In this document: piece after piece, positions 33,581 to 42,772 of the stretch
How positions within the stretch are numbered: position 1 is the first letter of the stretch
Layout: every line of letters starts with the position of its first letter
Assembly: GCF_037963835.1 (NCBI RefSeq)
Contig: NZ_CP150145.1
Span: forward strand, 2,852,001 to 2,916,000
Direction: 5' to 3'
Source of the DNA: Paenibacillus sp. FSL H8-0332
GTDB taxonomy: Bacteria > Bacillota > Bacilli > Paenibacillales > Paenibacillaceae
Length of the DNA stretch: 64,000 bases
The notes under the pieces: generated by a model
Database searches by the model: none
What the model was told of the DNA's origin: nothing
Seen by the model: the letters and a program-made list of their open reading frames with translations, nothing else
Program-made: the position numbers and the translations under genes

Positions 33581-34651
33581 ATGGAGCGCCTTTTAGAGGT
33601 AAAAGACCTGGCTATATCATTCAGAACACGCGGAGGAGAAGTTCAAGCAATCCGTGGTGTCAGCTTTCATGTAAATAAAGGGGAGACACTGGCGATTGTT
33701 GGCGAATCCGGTTCCGGTAAGAGCGTAACCTCGCAAGCAGTCATGAAGCTGGTTCCTCAGCCTGCGGGCGAATATAAGCGCGGACAGATCCTGTTCGATG
33801 GACAAGACCTGATCCGCAAGAGTGAGAAGCAAATGCAAAAAATCCGCGGTAAAGAAATCGGAATGATCTTCCAAGATCCGATGACCTCGCTGAATCCGAT
33901 GATGAAGGTCGGCCGGCAGATTACGGAAGTGCTGTTCAAGCACGAGAATATTACGAAGGATGCTGCCTACAAACGTGGTGTTGAATTGCTTAATCTGGTA
34001 GGGATTCCGTCACCGGAACGCCGTTTCCAGCAGTATCCGCATGAATTCAGCGGCGGGATGCGCCAACGTGTTGTAATTGCTATGGCACTGGCTGCTAACC
34101 CTAAGCTCCTGATTGCCGATGAGCCGACAACTGCGCTTGACGTAACTATTCAGGCCCAGATCCTTGATCTGATGAAGGACCTGCAGAAGAAGATTGATAC
34201 AGCGATCATTTTCATCACCCATGACCTTGGGGTTGTGGCGAGAATGGCTGACCGTGTAGCGGTTATGTATGCCGGACAAATCGTTGAAATGGGTACCGCA
34301 GAAGAGATCTTCTATGACCCTAGACATCCGTACACTTGGGGCCTGCTGGCTTCCATGCCAAGTCTGGAGAGCAAGGGTTCGATGCTCACAGCTATTCCGG
34401 GCACACCTCCTGACCTGATCAAGCCGCCTAAGGGAGATGCCTTCGCCCTGCGCAGCACGTATGCAATGGCGATTGACATGGAGAAGGAACCGCCAATGTA
34501 CAAGGTATCGGATTCCCATCTCGTGAAGTCCTGGCTGATGCATCCGATGGCACCAGCGGTGGAGCCGCCGGATGTCGTGAAGAAGCAGCGCCGCGTGTTG
34601 AGCAATGCCTATCCAGAGCCGGTACTTGTCGGCAACAGCAGCGAATATTAA
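33581..34651 (+). CDS. oppD: Oligopeptide ABC transporter ATPase, orphan OppD
   Basis: The 356-residue ATPase shows Walker [11 protein letters not shown]-loop [10 protein letters not shown], signature FSGGMRQRV, Walker [13 protein letters not shown] and HDLGVV. The C-terminal extension ([19 protein letters not shown], then [19 protein letters not shown]) is typical of Bacillales OppD. No binding protein, permease or OppF gene is adjacent and a terminator follows, so it must partner with components encoded elsewhere. Confidence 0.88.
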   Translation: MERLLEVKDLAISFRTRGGEVQAIRGVSFHVNKGETLAIVGESGSGKSVTSQAVMKLVPQPAGEYKRGQILFDGQDLIRKSEKQMQKIRGKEIGMIFQDPMTSLNPMMKVGRQITEVLFKHENITKDAAYKRGVELLNLVGIPSPERRFQQYPHEFSGGMRQRVVIAMALAANPKLLIADEPTTALDVTIQAQILDLMKDLQKKIDTAIIFITHDLGVVARMADRVAVMYAGQIVEMGTAEEIFYDPRHPYTWGLLASMPSLESKGSMLTAIPGTPPDLIKPPKGDAFALRSTYAMAIDMEKEPPMYKVSDSHLVKSWLMHPMAPAVEPPDVVKKQRRVLSNAYPEPVLVGNSSEY

Positions 34652-34670
34652 ATTTGATTGATTAGATCAG

Positions 34671-34701
34671 CGTCAGGCCCTAATGGGCCTGGCGTTTTTT
34701 T
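34671..34701 (+). terminator. Terminator after oppD
   Basis: CGTCAGGCCC (34671-34680) pairs with GGGCCTGGCG (34685-34694) around a TAAT loop, then seven T residues. Confidence 0.92.
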
Positions 34702-34764
34702 GTTATATGGGGGATTATGCTTCATATAAAGATAAAACAAAACTAACTAATATAAATAAAAGTG

Positions 34765-34793
34765 TTGACTAAATCTCATTTGCCCAGCAAAAT
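34765..34793 (+). promoter_or_regulatory. Possible promoter of the GH43 gene
   Basis: TTGACT (34765-34770) and CAAAAT (34788-34793) are 17 bases apart, 31 bases before the ATG. The -10 match is modest. Confidence 0.4.
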
Positions 34794-34824
34794 GTAAGGG
34801 TATACATAGGGAGGTTATGATGAG

Positions 34825-36258
34825 ATGAGAAAAAGATCCTTAACGGCATTGATATCCCTATCCCTGCTGTCGGCATGCAGTGGAGGGAATCCGGAGGGGC
34901 CGCCGGAGTTCGGGAATGTATCTGTACACGATCCCTCTGTGATTAAGGTGGAGGATACGTATTACGTGTTCGGTTCGCATCTGGCGTCGGCCAAATCCAA
35001 TGACCTGATGTCCTGGACGCAGATTTCTTCCGGCGTGACGGATGATAACGTGCTGATACCGAATGTAACGGAGGAGCTCAGCGAGACGCTTAGCTGGGCC
35101 CAGTCGGATACGCTGTGGGCACCGGATGTCATTCAATTGGCAGACGGCAAGTTCTACATGTATTACGATGCCTGCAAGGGGGATTCTCCGTTGTCCGCGC
35201 TTGGCATTGCCGTAGCCGATGAGATTGAAGGTCCTTACAAGAATAAAGGCATTATTCTGAAGTCGGGAATGTCCGGCATCGGGGATGATGGAGAGGTCTA
35301 CGATGCCACGGAGAAGCCGAATGTGGTGGACCCTGATGTGTTTTGGGATAAGGACGGCAAGCTGTGGATGGTCTACGGCTCCTACTCGGGCGGAATCTTC
35401 ATCCTGGAGCTGGACCCGGCTACGGGCTTCCCGCTGGAGGGCCAGGGCTACGGCAAGAAGCTGCTCGGAGGGAATCATGCGCGGATTGAAGGGCCATATA
35501 TGCTATATAGCCCGGAGACTGATTATTACTACCTGTTCCTCTCCTACGGAGGGCTTGATGCGAATGGCGGCTATAATATCCGTGTCGCCCGTTCCAAGCA
35601 TCCGGCTGGCCCGTTCGAGGACTCGGAAGGCAAGGCTATGCTGGACGCGCAGGGGACGCCTGGGGTATTGTTCGACGATCCGGCCTACTCACCCTACGGA
35701 GTTAAGCTGATGGGGAATCATGAATTTGTGAATACAGACGAAGAAGCCACGGGATCGGGTACAGGTTATTTCTCCCCGGGACATAATTCGGCGTACTATG
35801 ATGAGACAAGCGGGCAGTATTATCTGATTTTCCACACGCGGTTCCCGGGTCTTGGGGAGCAGCATGAGGTGCGGGTTCACCAGATGTTCATGAATGAAGC
35901 GGGCTGGCCTGTTGTCGCACCCCACCGTTACGGCGGCGAGAAGATAGGCAAGTACACGGCCAAGGAGGTGGCGGGTGCTTACAAACTGGTGAACCACGGC
36001 AAGGAGATTACGGCTGAGCTGGCGGAGTCGCAGATAGTGGAGCTGAACACAGACGGGACGATTAGCGGGTCAGTAACAGGTACATGGGCCTTGAGCAATG
36101 ATCATATGGCGAAGCTGACGATAGAGGGTGCGGAGTACAGCGGGGTGTTCCTGCGGGAATGGAATGAAGCGACCTCAAACGTGGTAATGACCTTCACGGC
36201 ACTTTCAGCGGAAGGCGTAGCAGTCTGGGGAAGCCATGTGTCACCGGAGAAAAAGTAA
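34825..36258 (+). CDS. GH43 arabinan endo-1,5-alpha-L-arabinanase-like lipoprotein
   Basis: This 477-residue lipoprotein (lipobox LLSAC, Cys18) acts at the cell surface. The five-bladed GH43 propeller carries the expected acids: general base Asp36 in VHDPSV, pKa modulator Asp171 in VDPDVFWD and general acid Glu222 in ARIEGPYM. The GHNSAYYDE segment also fits. A C-terminal beta domain (about 385-475, YKLVNHGKEIT..ELN.DGTI) matches the extra domain of Bacillus Abn2-type arabinanases. Linear arabinan is the likely substrate. No sugar transporter is adjacent. Confidence 0.86.
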   Translation: MRKRSLTALISLSLLSACSGGNPEGPPEFGNVSVHDPSVIKVEDTYYVFGSHLASAKSNDLMSWTQISSGVTDDNVLIPNVTEELSETLSWAQSDTLWAPDVIQLADGKFYMYYDACKGDSPLSALGIAVADEIEGPYKNKGIILKSGMSGIGDDGEVYDATEKPNVVDPDVFWDKDGKLWMVYGSYSGGIFILELDPATGFPLEGQGYGKKLLGGNHARIEGPYMLYSPETDYYYLFLSYGGLDANGGYNIRVARSKHPAGPFEDSEGKAMLDAQGTPGVLFDDPAYSPYGVKLMGNHEFVNTDEEATGSGTGYFSPGHNSAYYDETSGQYYLIFHTRFPGLGEQHEVRVHQMFMNEAGWPVVAPHRYGGEKIGKYTAKEVAGAYKLVNHGKEITAELAESQIVELNTDGTISGSVTGTWALSNDHMAKLTIEGAEYSGVFLREWNEATSNVVMTFTALSAEGVAVWGSHVSPEKK

Positions 36259-36306
36259 ACTGATCCACTGAGCAGTCACAGCCAGCATCGTATCCTTAAC
36301 CATTAC

Positions 36307-36345
36307 AAACAGCGGGTCTCCCCTAGAATGGGCGATCCGCTGTTT
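36307..36345. terminator. Bidirectional terminator, GH43 / fabF
   Basis: AAACAGCGGGTC (36307-36318) pairs with GATCCGCTGTTT (36334-36345) with one wobble. Confidence 0.75.
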
Positions 36346-36369
36346 GCTGTACATAGGAATTAACTGATA

Positions 36370-37608
36370 TTACGCTTCATACTTGCGCAGAACGATTACA
36401 GCGTTATGGCCGCCGAAGCCAAAGGAATTGGAGATCCCGATCTTCAGATCCGCTTGGCGGGCTACGTTAGGAACATAATCCAGGTCGCAGTACTCGTCCG
36501 GCTGCTCCAGATTAATCGTCGGTGGGATCAGTCCTTCTTGCAGGCTCTTGAGCAGAGCAATGGCTTCCAGACCACCGGCTGCGCCTAGGGCATGTCCGGT
36601 CATCGATTTGTTCGCCGTGACTGGAATCCGGTAGGCTTGCTCTCCGAACAGCTTCTTGATCGCCAGGGTCTCCGAACGGTCTCCGACGATCGTGCTGGTT
36701 GCGTGCGCGCTGATGACATCTACCTCTCCGGGACTAATTCCAGCCTCGCTGAGCGCCAGCTTCATCGCCTGGTAGGCTCCTATCCCCTCAGGATGGGTGG
36801 CTACCATATGATAAGCGTCCGAGCTGGCGCCATATCCGGTGACCTCGCCATAGATGACGGCATCTCTGCACAGGGCATGGGAGAGGGACTCCAGGATCAC
36901 AATAGCTCCGCCCTCCGCGATGACAAATCCGTCCCTGTCCTGGTCAAAAGGCCGGCTGGCCCCCTGCGGCTCCCCGTTCCGGGTAGACAAGGCGGTCGCA
37001 TTGCCGAAGCTGGCCAGAGCAATCTCGGTCACCGCCGCTTCCGCCCCTCCGGCGATAATCACATCGGCTCCGCCGTAACGGATCAGGCGGAAGGCTTCTC
37101 CGATAGCCGTGTTCCCGATGGAACAGGCGGTCACCGGCGAGAGTGTCGGCCCCTGCGCCCCGAGCTTGATGCTGATCATCGCTGCCGCCATATTGGAGAT
37201 CAGCATCGGGATCAGGGTAGGGCTTACCCGCTCCGGTCCCCTGGATCGCAGCAGCTCGCCCTGGTCCATTAACGTCTGGATACCGCCTACGCCGGAGCCT
37301 ACATAGACGCCCAGCCGTTCCCGGTCCAGCTCCTCCAGCCGGAGACCGGAGTGCGTCCAGGCTTCCTCTGCGGCAGCAAGCGCGAACTGGCTGAACCGGT
37401 CCATCCGCCGGGCCTCCTTGCGGCCGAATCTGGCATCCGGGTCGAAGGCTTGCACCGAGCCGGCAATCTTGGTTTTGAAATGGGTAGTATCAAAAGAATC
37501 AATCGGCGTAATCCCCGATTCTCCTGCCGCCAAACGGCTCCAGAACTGGTCCACGGTATTGCCAAGCGGGGAGATGACACCCATTCCTGTAATCACGACA
37601 CGTTCCAT
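36370..37608 (-). CDS. fabF: Beta-ketoacyl-ACP synthase II
   Basis: It condenses malonyl-ACP with acyl-ACP in fatty-acid elongation. The 412-residue thiolase-fold protein has the catalytic Cys162 (TACSIGN) and the two histidines in SAHATST and MTGHALGA. RVVITGMGVISPLGN opens and NSFGFGGHNAVIVL closes the family pattern. The block after the cysteine (SIGNTAIGEA) departs from the common TACATG/TACASG form. It is divergent from an MmyB-type regulator and is separate from any acpP/fabD cluster, so it may be a second or specialised copy. Confidence 0.92.
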   Translation of the reverse strand: MERVVITGMGVISPLGNTVDQFWSRLAAGESGITPIDSFDTTHFKTKIAGSVQAFDPDARFGRKEARRMDRFSQFALAAAEEAWTHSGLRLEELDRERLGVYVGSGVGGIQTLMDQGELLRSRGPERVSPTLIPMLISNMAAAMISIKLGAQGPTLSPVTACSIGNTAIGEAFRLIRYGGADVIIAGGAEAAVTEIALASFGNATALSTRNGEPQGASRPFDQDRDGFVIAEGGAIVILESLSHALCRDAVIYGEVTGYGASSDAYHMVATHPEGIGAYQAMKLALSEAGISPGEVDVISAHATSTIVGDRSETLAIKKLFGEQAYRIPVTANKSMTGHALGAAGGLEAIALLKSLQEGLIPPTINLEQPDEYCDLDYVPNVARQADLKIGISNSFGFGGHNAVIVLRKYEA

Positions 37609-37662
37609 CTTCTATTCCTCCTGTTAATCTGAATAAGCTTATTTTTTCATGTTGTTTATCCT

Positions 37663-37698
37663 ATTACAAGTTGTAGTTTATACTAGTATAATTACTAC
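37663..37698. promoter_or_regulatory. Dyad and promoter between fabF and the MmyB-type gene
   Basis: ATTACA (37663-37668) and TATAAT (37687-37692), 18 bases apart, can serve the rightward regulator gene. The perfect palindrome TATACTAGTATA (37679-37690), flanked by GTAGT and ACTAC arms, overlaps the -10 and also offers TATACT on the minus strand. This is a plausible autoregulatory operator. Confidence 0.5.
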
Positions 37699-37740
37699 TA
37701 CACTAACAGGTAGATGAACTATATGGCAGGAGGAAGCATG

Positions 37741-38583
37741 ATGTCCAATCAGAACAGGCTTCAAGCATTATCGGAATTTCTGAAAGCCAGACGCGCGGCC
37801 ATTACCCCGGCAGCGGCGGGGCTCCCGGAGGGCACCCGCAGGCGGACGCCTGGGCTTCGGCGCGAGGAAGTGGCGCAGCTCTCTGGAGTAAGCAGCACCT
37901 GGTATACCTGGCTGGAGCAGGGGAGGGATATTAAAGTATCTCCATCCGTTCTTGATTGTATTGCCGCAGCACTTCAGTTGACGAAGGATGAGCGGAGTTA
38001 CTTGTTCGCTCTGGCGCTGGAGAACGGGCCGGGAGTCTCAGATTATACCCAAGAGGAGCATTCGGTGATTCATCCGTCCCTGCAGAAGATATTGCAGGAG
38101 CTGAAAACCTGCCCGACAATCATCTCGGACCGGCACTGCGGCATTGTCGGCTGGAATGAGGCTGCGGCGCATGTGTTTCTTGATTTTGCCAAGCTGGCTC
38201 CGCAGCAGCGTAATATGATCTCACTGCTGTTCGAGCGCAAGGAGTTCAGGCGGCTGGCGGTGAACTGGGAGCAGTTCGTCCGGGGATACTTATCGATCTT
38301 CCGCGCCTACTATGGGCAATACCTGGAGGACCGCTGGTACGATGAATTCATTGCGGAGATGAAGGGGGGGCATCCGGAATTCAATCATTTATGGGAAGAG
38401 AGCCGGGTCAGCTCTGCACCGGATGTTGTCCTGGAATTCCGGCATGCCAAAGCCGGCAAAATGTTGTTCCATCTCACCTCGTTACAGGTGCAAGGCGCTG
38501 CGGATCTGCGCTGTAGCATCTACACGCCAGCTGGTGACTCTGGCACAGAAGCCAAGCTGAAGCAGCTCATGGAGCCTAAGTAG
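37741..38583 (+). CDS. XRE regulator with MmyB-like ligand domain
   Basis: The 280-residue regulator has an N-terminal HTH (about 10-85) with the hallmark TPGLRREEVAQLSGVSSTWYTWLEQGRDIKVS region. An MmyB-type C-terminal domain follows (CPTIISDRHCGIVGWNEAA, ERKEFRRLAVNWEQ). As I recall, an MmyB-like regulator from Chloroflexus was crystallised with a fatty acid in this domain. Its divergence from fabF fits a lipid-related role. AGGAGG lies 7 bases before ATG 37741. Confidence 0.87.
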   Translation: MSNQNRLQALSEFLKARRAAITPAAAGLPEGTRRRTPGLRREEVAQLSGVSSTWYTWLEQGRDIKVSPSVLDCIAAALQLTKDERSYLFALALENGPGVSDYTQEEHSVIHPSLQKILQELKTCPTIISDRHCGIVGWNEAAAHVFLDFAKLAPQQRNMISLLFERKEFRRLAVNWEQFVRGYLSIFRAYYGQYLEDRWYDEFIAEMKGGHPEFNHLWEESRVSSAPDVVLEFRHAKAGKMLFHLTSLQVQGAADLRCSIYTPAGDSGTEAKLKQLMEPK

Positions 38584-38706
38584 GGCAGGCGATAGATTTT
38601 TCTTATGGATTCATAAAAAACAATAAATATGCAATATAGATTTTGCAGTTTATACTCCTAATATGATGAATTTCTTCCTGCGGGAGCGAAAAAGGGGCAA
38701 AGGTTA

Positions 38707-39813
38707 ATGGCTAAAGTAACGGGATTAGAAGGCGTAGTTGCCGGAGAGACAGAAATTGGATTGGTAGATGGAGAGAAAGGGTATCTGGTGTACCGAGGAT
38801 ATTGGGCCAAGGAGCTTGCGGTGAGCAAAATTTATGAGGAAGTCGCTTATTTGCTCTGGAACGGACACCTGCCTGACGCGGAGGAGCTGGCGCAGCTCAA
38901 GGCGCAAATGGCAGCGGAGAGAGTGATTCCTGAATATCTCTGCAAGATGCTTGATCTGTATCCGGCGTCTGTCCCGCTAATGCTGGTATTACAAAGTGCA
39001 GTGGCTGCACTTGGGGATGAGGAGAATGCTACCTGGCCGCCCACACTGAAGCAGGCAGTGCGGCTGACGGCAATGCTTCCGTCGATTATTGCTTACAGGT
39101 ACCGTAGCCTTCAAGGCTTGGAGCCGCTGCAATCGCTTCCTGAGCTTGGCCATGCCGCGAATTATCTGTATCTGCTCACAGGCAAGCTGCCGGAGGAGGC
39201 TCATGTGCAGGCGCTCAGTGCCTATCTGATCCTCTGCATGGAGCACGGAATGAATGCCTCGACCTTCGCCGGGCGGGTGGTATTGTCTACGGAATCTGAT
39301 ATCTGTGCGGCCGTAGCCGGATCGATCGGGGCCATGAAGGGTCCGCTGCATGGCGGCGCGCCGTATGAAGTGATATCGATGCTGGAGGAGATCGGAACGA
39401 AGGAACGCGCGGAGCCTTGGCTGAGAGGGAAGCTTGAGGCCGGGGAGAAGCTGATGGGCTTCGGGCACCGGATCTACAAGACCAAGGACCCTCGGGCTGA
39501 AGCGCTGCAAATTGCAACACTTACGATGATTGGCAAGGATGCCTACTTTGATCTTGCACTTCATGTAGAGGCTACAGCGGTTGCGCTGCTGGAGGAATAC
39601 AAGCCGGGCCGCCGGCTGTTCACCAATGTCGAGTTCTATGCTGCGGCTATTCTGAAGGCGCTGCAGCTGGCGCCGGAGATTTTCACGCCTACATTCACTG
39701 CAGGAAGAATTGTCGGCTGGACGGCCCATCTGCTGGAGCAGTCGGCCCATAACCGGATTTTCCGGCCACAATCTACTTATATCGGACCTATGCCTGAATC
39801 AGAGACAGTCTGA
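38707..39813 (+). CDS. citA: Citrate synthase, CitA-like
   Basis: It condenses oxaloacetate and acetyl-CoA to citrate. The 368-residue type I-short enzyme has EHGMNASTF, MKGPLHGGAP (His215), MGFGHRIYKTKDPRAEA (His254) and the NVEFYAAAIL block. In that block Glu replaces the Asp found at the catalytic site of most citrate synthases; as I recall, Bacillus CitA shares this. Similarity to Bacillus CitA extends to the C-terminus (TPTF.A.R..GW.AH.LEQ). A methylcitrate synthase activity cannot be excluded. It stands alone. Confidence 0.87.
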   Translation: MAKVTGLEGVVAGETEIGLVDGEKGYLVYRGYWAKELAVSKIYEEVAYLLWNGHLPDAEELAQLKAQMAAERVIPEYLCKMLDLYPASVPLMLVLQSAVAALGDEENATWPPTLKQAVRLTAMLPSIIAYRYRSLQGLEPLQSLPELGHAANYLYLLTGKLPEEAHVQALSAYLILCMEHGMNASTFAGRVVLSTESDICAAVAGSIGAMKGPLHGGAPYEVISMLEEIGTKERAEPWLRGKLEAGEKLMGFGHRIYKTKDPRAEALQIATLTMIGKDAYFDLALHVEATAVALLEEYKPGRRLFTNVEFYAAAILKALQLAPEIFTPTFTAGRIVGWTAHLLEQSAHNRIFRPQSTYIGPMPESETV

Positions 39814-39926
39814 TAGCAACAGCTTCTCTCTTGAACATGCAAAAGCACCCCCGGCCGTCTATCAGCCAGAGATGCTTAACAAGGGAATGTTAATGAGAGA
39901 GTATGAGGGGATACTCTTACATTAGA

Positions 39927-40214
39927 TTAGAAATCAGAGGTTGCCACTTCGATTGTGCCGAAGACTGCACCGGCAGCTGTGCTGAGAAGTCCAGCGACAA
40001 GCAGTGCATGAACAGATAGAGTGAGACTGTTAAATGCAGGGATAAGATAAGTGACCACAGGCGCATTTACCCGGTAAATAACAAGATCCACGGGGAACCC
40101 GGAATTGTTGTTTACCGTCACTGCCGCGTTGATGCCACCTGCCAGATTTTCATAGTAAGATTTACCTACAGAAGCTGGCAGGTTGAAGAATTGTTGCGGT
40201 AACAAGATAGCCAT
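39927..40214 (-). CDS. Small beta-rich protein of unknown function
   Basis: The 95-residue protein begins MAILLPQQFFNLPASVGKSY with AAGGAGGTC 9 bases before ATG 40214; a longer frame to 40301 lacks a ribosome site. It is predicted to be all beta, with alternating hydrophobic strands (VDLVIYRVN, VVTYLIPAFNSLTLSVHALLV, VFGTIEVAT), and has no cysteine or signal peptide. The strand pattern is reminiscent of small endospore appendage or coat-type proteins, but I cannot assign it. Confidence 0.65.
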   Translation of the reverse strand: MAILLPQQFFNLPASVGKSYYENLAGGINAAVTVNNNSGFPVDLVIYRVNAPVVTYLIPAFNSLTLSVHALLVAGLLSTAAGAVFGTIEVATSDF

Positions 40215-40389
40215 TGTAATGACCTCCTTTTCCTTGTGATAGGATAGTATATTCGGCAAAACTATGATTGCTGTAACGTATGTCATGGGAGATTCACACA
40301 TTTCAATAGGATGCCGGCAGGTTCATAGACAACCCGAATCTATGGTACACTGGATCTAATCTAGTGACAGGTAAGGGGAAATGACAACA

Positions 40390-41157
40390 ATGAAGCTGGT
40401 GTCCTGGAATGTTAACGGTCTGAGGGCTTGCGTGAATAAAGGGTTTAATGAGTATTTCCGGGAGGTTGACGCAGATATCTTCTGTGTACAGGAGACGAAG
40501 CTCCAGGAGGGGCAGATTGTTCTGGACCACGGGGAGGAATATGCTCAGTACTGGAATTATGCGCTCAAAAAAGGATATTCGGGTACGGCTGTATTTACCA
40601 GAATCAAGCCGCTATCCGTACGATATGGACTGGAGCAGGAGACGGAGGATGAGGGGCGGATTATCACTCTGGAATTCCCGGATTTCTATCTGGTGAATGT
40701 GTATACGCCGAATGCCAAGCGCGATCTGACGAGGCTGGATTACCGGATGGAGTGGGAGGACCGGTTCCGCGCCTACTTGCTGAAGCTGGATGAGCATAAG
40801 CCGGTTGTCGTATGCGGGGACCTGAATGTGGCGCATCAGGAGATTGACCTGAAGAATGCAAGATCGAACCGGGGAAATTCAGGCTTCACAGAGGAAGAAC
40901 GCGGCAAAATGACCACGCTGCTCGCAGCCGGCTTCGTGGATACCTTCAGATGGTTCTATCCTGAGCTGGAGGGTGCCTACAGCTGGTGGTCTTATATGCC
41001 TAAGGTCAGAGAGAAGAACGTGGGCTGGCGGATCGATTATTTTCTCGCTTCAGAGCGCTTGACCCCGCGTCTGCTGGACGCCGGAATTGAATGCAATGTC
41101 CTTGGCAGCGATCACTGTCCGGTGGTCCTTCATCTGGCGGATACGGCGGAAGCATAG
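40390..41157 (+). CDS. exoA: Exodeoxyribonuclease III / AP endonuclease
   Basis: This 255-residue Xth-family enzyme cleaves DNA at abasic sites in base excision repair. Conserved residues lie in SWNVNGLRA, FCVQETKLQE (metal Glu), VYTPNAKRDL (Tyr), VVCGDLNVAHQEID (Asp/Asn), WRIDYFLAS and LGSDHCPVVL (Asp-His). ATG 40390 was chosen because AAGGGG at 40373-40378 is only 2 bases from ATG 40381 but 11 from this one. Confidence 0.94.
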   Translation: MKLVSWNVNGLRACVNKGFNEYFREVDADIFCVQETKLQEGQIVLDHGEEYAQYWNYALKKGYSGTAVFTRIKPLSVRYGLEQETEDEGRIITLEFPDFYLVNVYTPNAKRDLTRLDYRMEWEDRFRAYLLKLDEHKPVVVCGDLNVAHQEIDLKNARSNRGNSGFTEEERGKMTTLLAAGFVDTFRWFYPELEGAYSWWSYMPKVREKNVGWRIDYFLASERLTPRLLDAGIECNVLGSDHCPVVLHLADTAEA

Positions 41158-41181
41158 ACAGAGTGTATATCTATGATATAA

Positions 41182-41220
41182 AAGAGGCTGTATCCCGGAG
41201 TTTGGGATACGGCCTCTTGT
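41182..41220. terminator. Bidirectional terminator, exoA / amidase
   Basis: AAGAGGCTGTATCCC (41182-41196) pairs with GGGATACGGCCTCTT (41204-41218), with one wobble. Confidence 0.8.
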
Positions 41221-41254
41221 AGTTGTGTCAGCGGCTGAGCGGCGGCTTGCCAGG

Positions 41255-42757
41255 TTATTGTGACGCGCTGCCTGGCTCCAGCACCGGCGGTCGCCTGTGC
41301 TTCGTGGCTTGTTCGTAACTATACGCAATCCCTAGCAGCATAGCTTCACTATGGGCTGAGGCACAGAAGGTGATACCCTGCGGTCCCTTGGTAAGATAGC
41401 CGCCTGGTGCAACAACACCCGAGCAGGTGTAGCCGGCAGGAACTGTAATCAGCGGATAACCCGCTCTTGCTGCTACTTCACATCCGTGATCTCCGGGGAA
41501 CAGGAGCGCATCCAGACCGTAATGCTCCAGGGCATAATCGATTCCCTGCTTACCGGCCAGTGAACGGGAAGACTGCAGCTGCTCGAGGTATTCCTGCTCT
41601 GTAATTTCATCTCCGGAGGTGTTTAGCCATTCCAGTGTTCCTTGGCCATATTTCAGCGCCTGTTCGCCATGCTGCTGGTTGAAAACTATCAGCTCTTGCA
41701 GAGAATGCACAGGAGCCGATTCCGGCAGGCTTCCCAGATAGCGGTTCAATCCTGGCTTGAATTCATATTGCAGAATCGTAGTCTTCCATTCAGTATCCTG
41801 ACAGGGAAGCTCGACAGGGTCAATGATTTCTGCCCCCAGCTCTCTCAGGACCTCTATGGCAGATTCCATCATATCTAATGCTTCATTATCCAAATTACGA
41901 TAATAGAATCGCGGAATTCCGATCCGCTTGGCTGCCAGTGCATGAAGCTCCAGACCTGCCGAATAATCCAGTACAGCTGAGGAAGAGTCAGCACTCCCGG
42001 CTAATACATTAAGCAGGAGTGCAGCGTCCTTGACCGTTCTGGCCATCGGACCGGCGCTGTCCTGGCTGGCGATTCCCGGTATAATCCCCTTGTTGCTGAC
42101 CAGTCCCCAGGTAGGCTTAAGGCCGACCAGGGAGTTATGGGCTGCCGGGCTGATGATGGAGCCGGAGGTCTCCGTGCCCACGGCGATGGTGACAAGGTTA
42201 GCGGCAACCGCCGCCGCACTTCCCGAGCTGGAGCCGCCAATGAACAGCTCCCCCGGGCCGTAAGGGCTCAGTACAAGACCACCGCGCGAGCTGTATCCGG
42301 CCCACATCGCCGATGACATGAAGTTGGCCCATTCGGTCATATTGGCTTTGCCCAGAATCACTGCTCCGGCTGTCCTTAGCTGTGTGATAAGCTCAGCGTC
42401 TTCTGCTGCTATGCAATCGGCAAGCGCAAAGGCTCCTGCACTGGTGTGCAGCTTATCTGCTGTTCCGATGTTATCTTTGACAAGTACAGGAATTCCGTGC
42501 AGCGGTCCCCGGCTGCCCTGATCCCTTCGTTCCTGATCGAGCTTTGCGGCAATCGCAAGAGCCTCTGGATTCACCTCCAGTACGGAGCGGAGCAGACCGT
42601 CCAACCGGTTGATCCGTTTCAAATACCAGTCTACCAGTACCTCGGAGGTTAAGCTCCCTTGTGCCATTTGCTCCTGAATGCTGGTGATGTCTGCTTCTAT
42701 TAACCACTCTTGCTCATCTGGAGCAGGGGGTATACGGGTGAAGTCGTTATTGTTCAT
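41255..42757 (-). CDS. Amidase-signature family hydrolase
   Basis: This 500-residue Ser-cisSer-Lys amidase has Lys94 in VLVKDN, the Gly/Ser-rich GGSSSGSAAAV (174-184) with the cis-serine, and the nucleophile Ser200 in GTETSGSIISPA. Length and the N-terminal helical segment fit stand-alone amidases rather than GatA, which would sit with gatB/gatC. The substrate is unknown. The stop of the VanZ-RDD gene is 15 bases upstream, so the two probably share a transcript. Confidence 0.88.
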   Translation of the reverse strand: MNNNDFTRIPPAPDEQEWLIEADITSIQEQMAQGSLTSEVLVDWYLKRINRLDGLLRSVLEVNPEALAIAAKLDQERRDQGSRGPLHGIPVLVKDNIGTADKLHTSAGAFALADCIAAEDAELITQLRTAGAVILGKANMTEWANFMSSAMWAGYSSRGGLVLSPYGPGELFIGGSSSGSAAAVAANLVTIAVGTETSGSIISPAAHNSLVGLKPTWGLVSNKGIIPGIASQDSAGPMARTVKDAALLLNVLAGSADSSSAVLDYSAGLELHALAAKRIGIPRFYYRNLDNEALDMMESAIEVLRELGAEIIDPVELPCQDTEWKTTILQYEFKPGLNRYLGSLPESAPVHSLQELIVFNQQHGEQALKYGQGTLEWLNTSGDEITEQEYLEQLQSSRSLAGKQGIDYALEHYGLDALLFPGDHGCEVAARAGYPLITVPAGYTCSGVVAPGGYLTKGPQGITFCASAHSEAMLLGIAYSYEQATKHRRPPVLEPGSASQ

Positions 42758-42772
42758 AAGGGTGTTGTGCCT

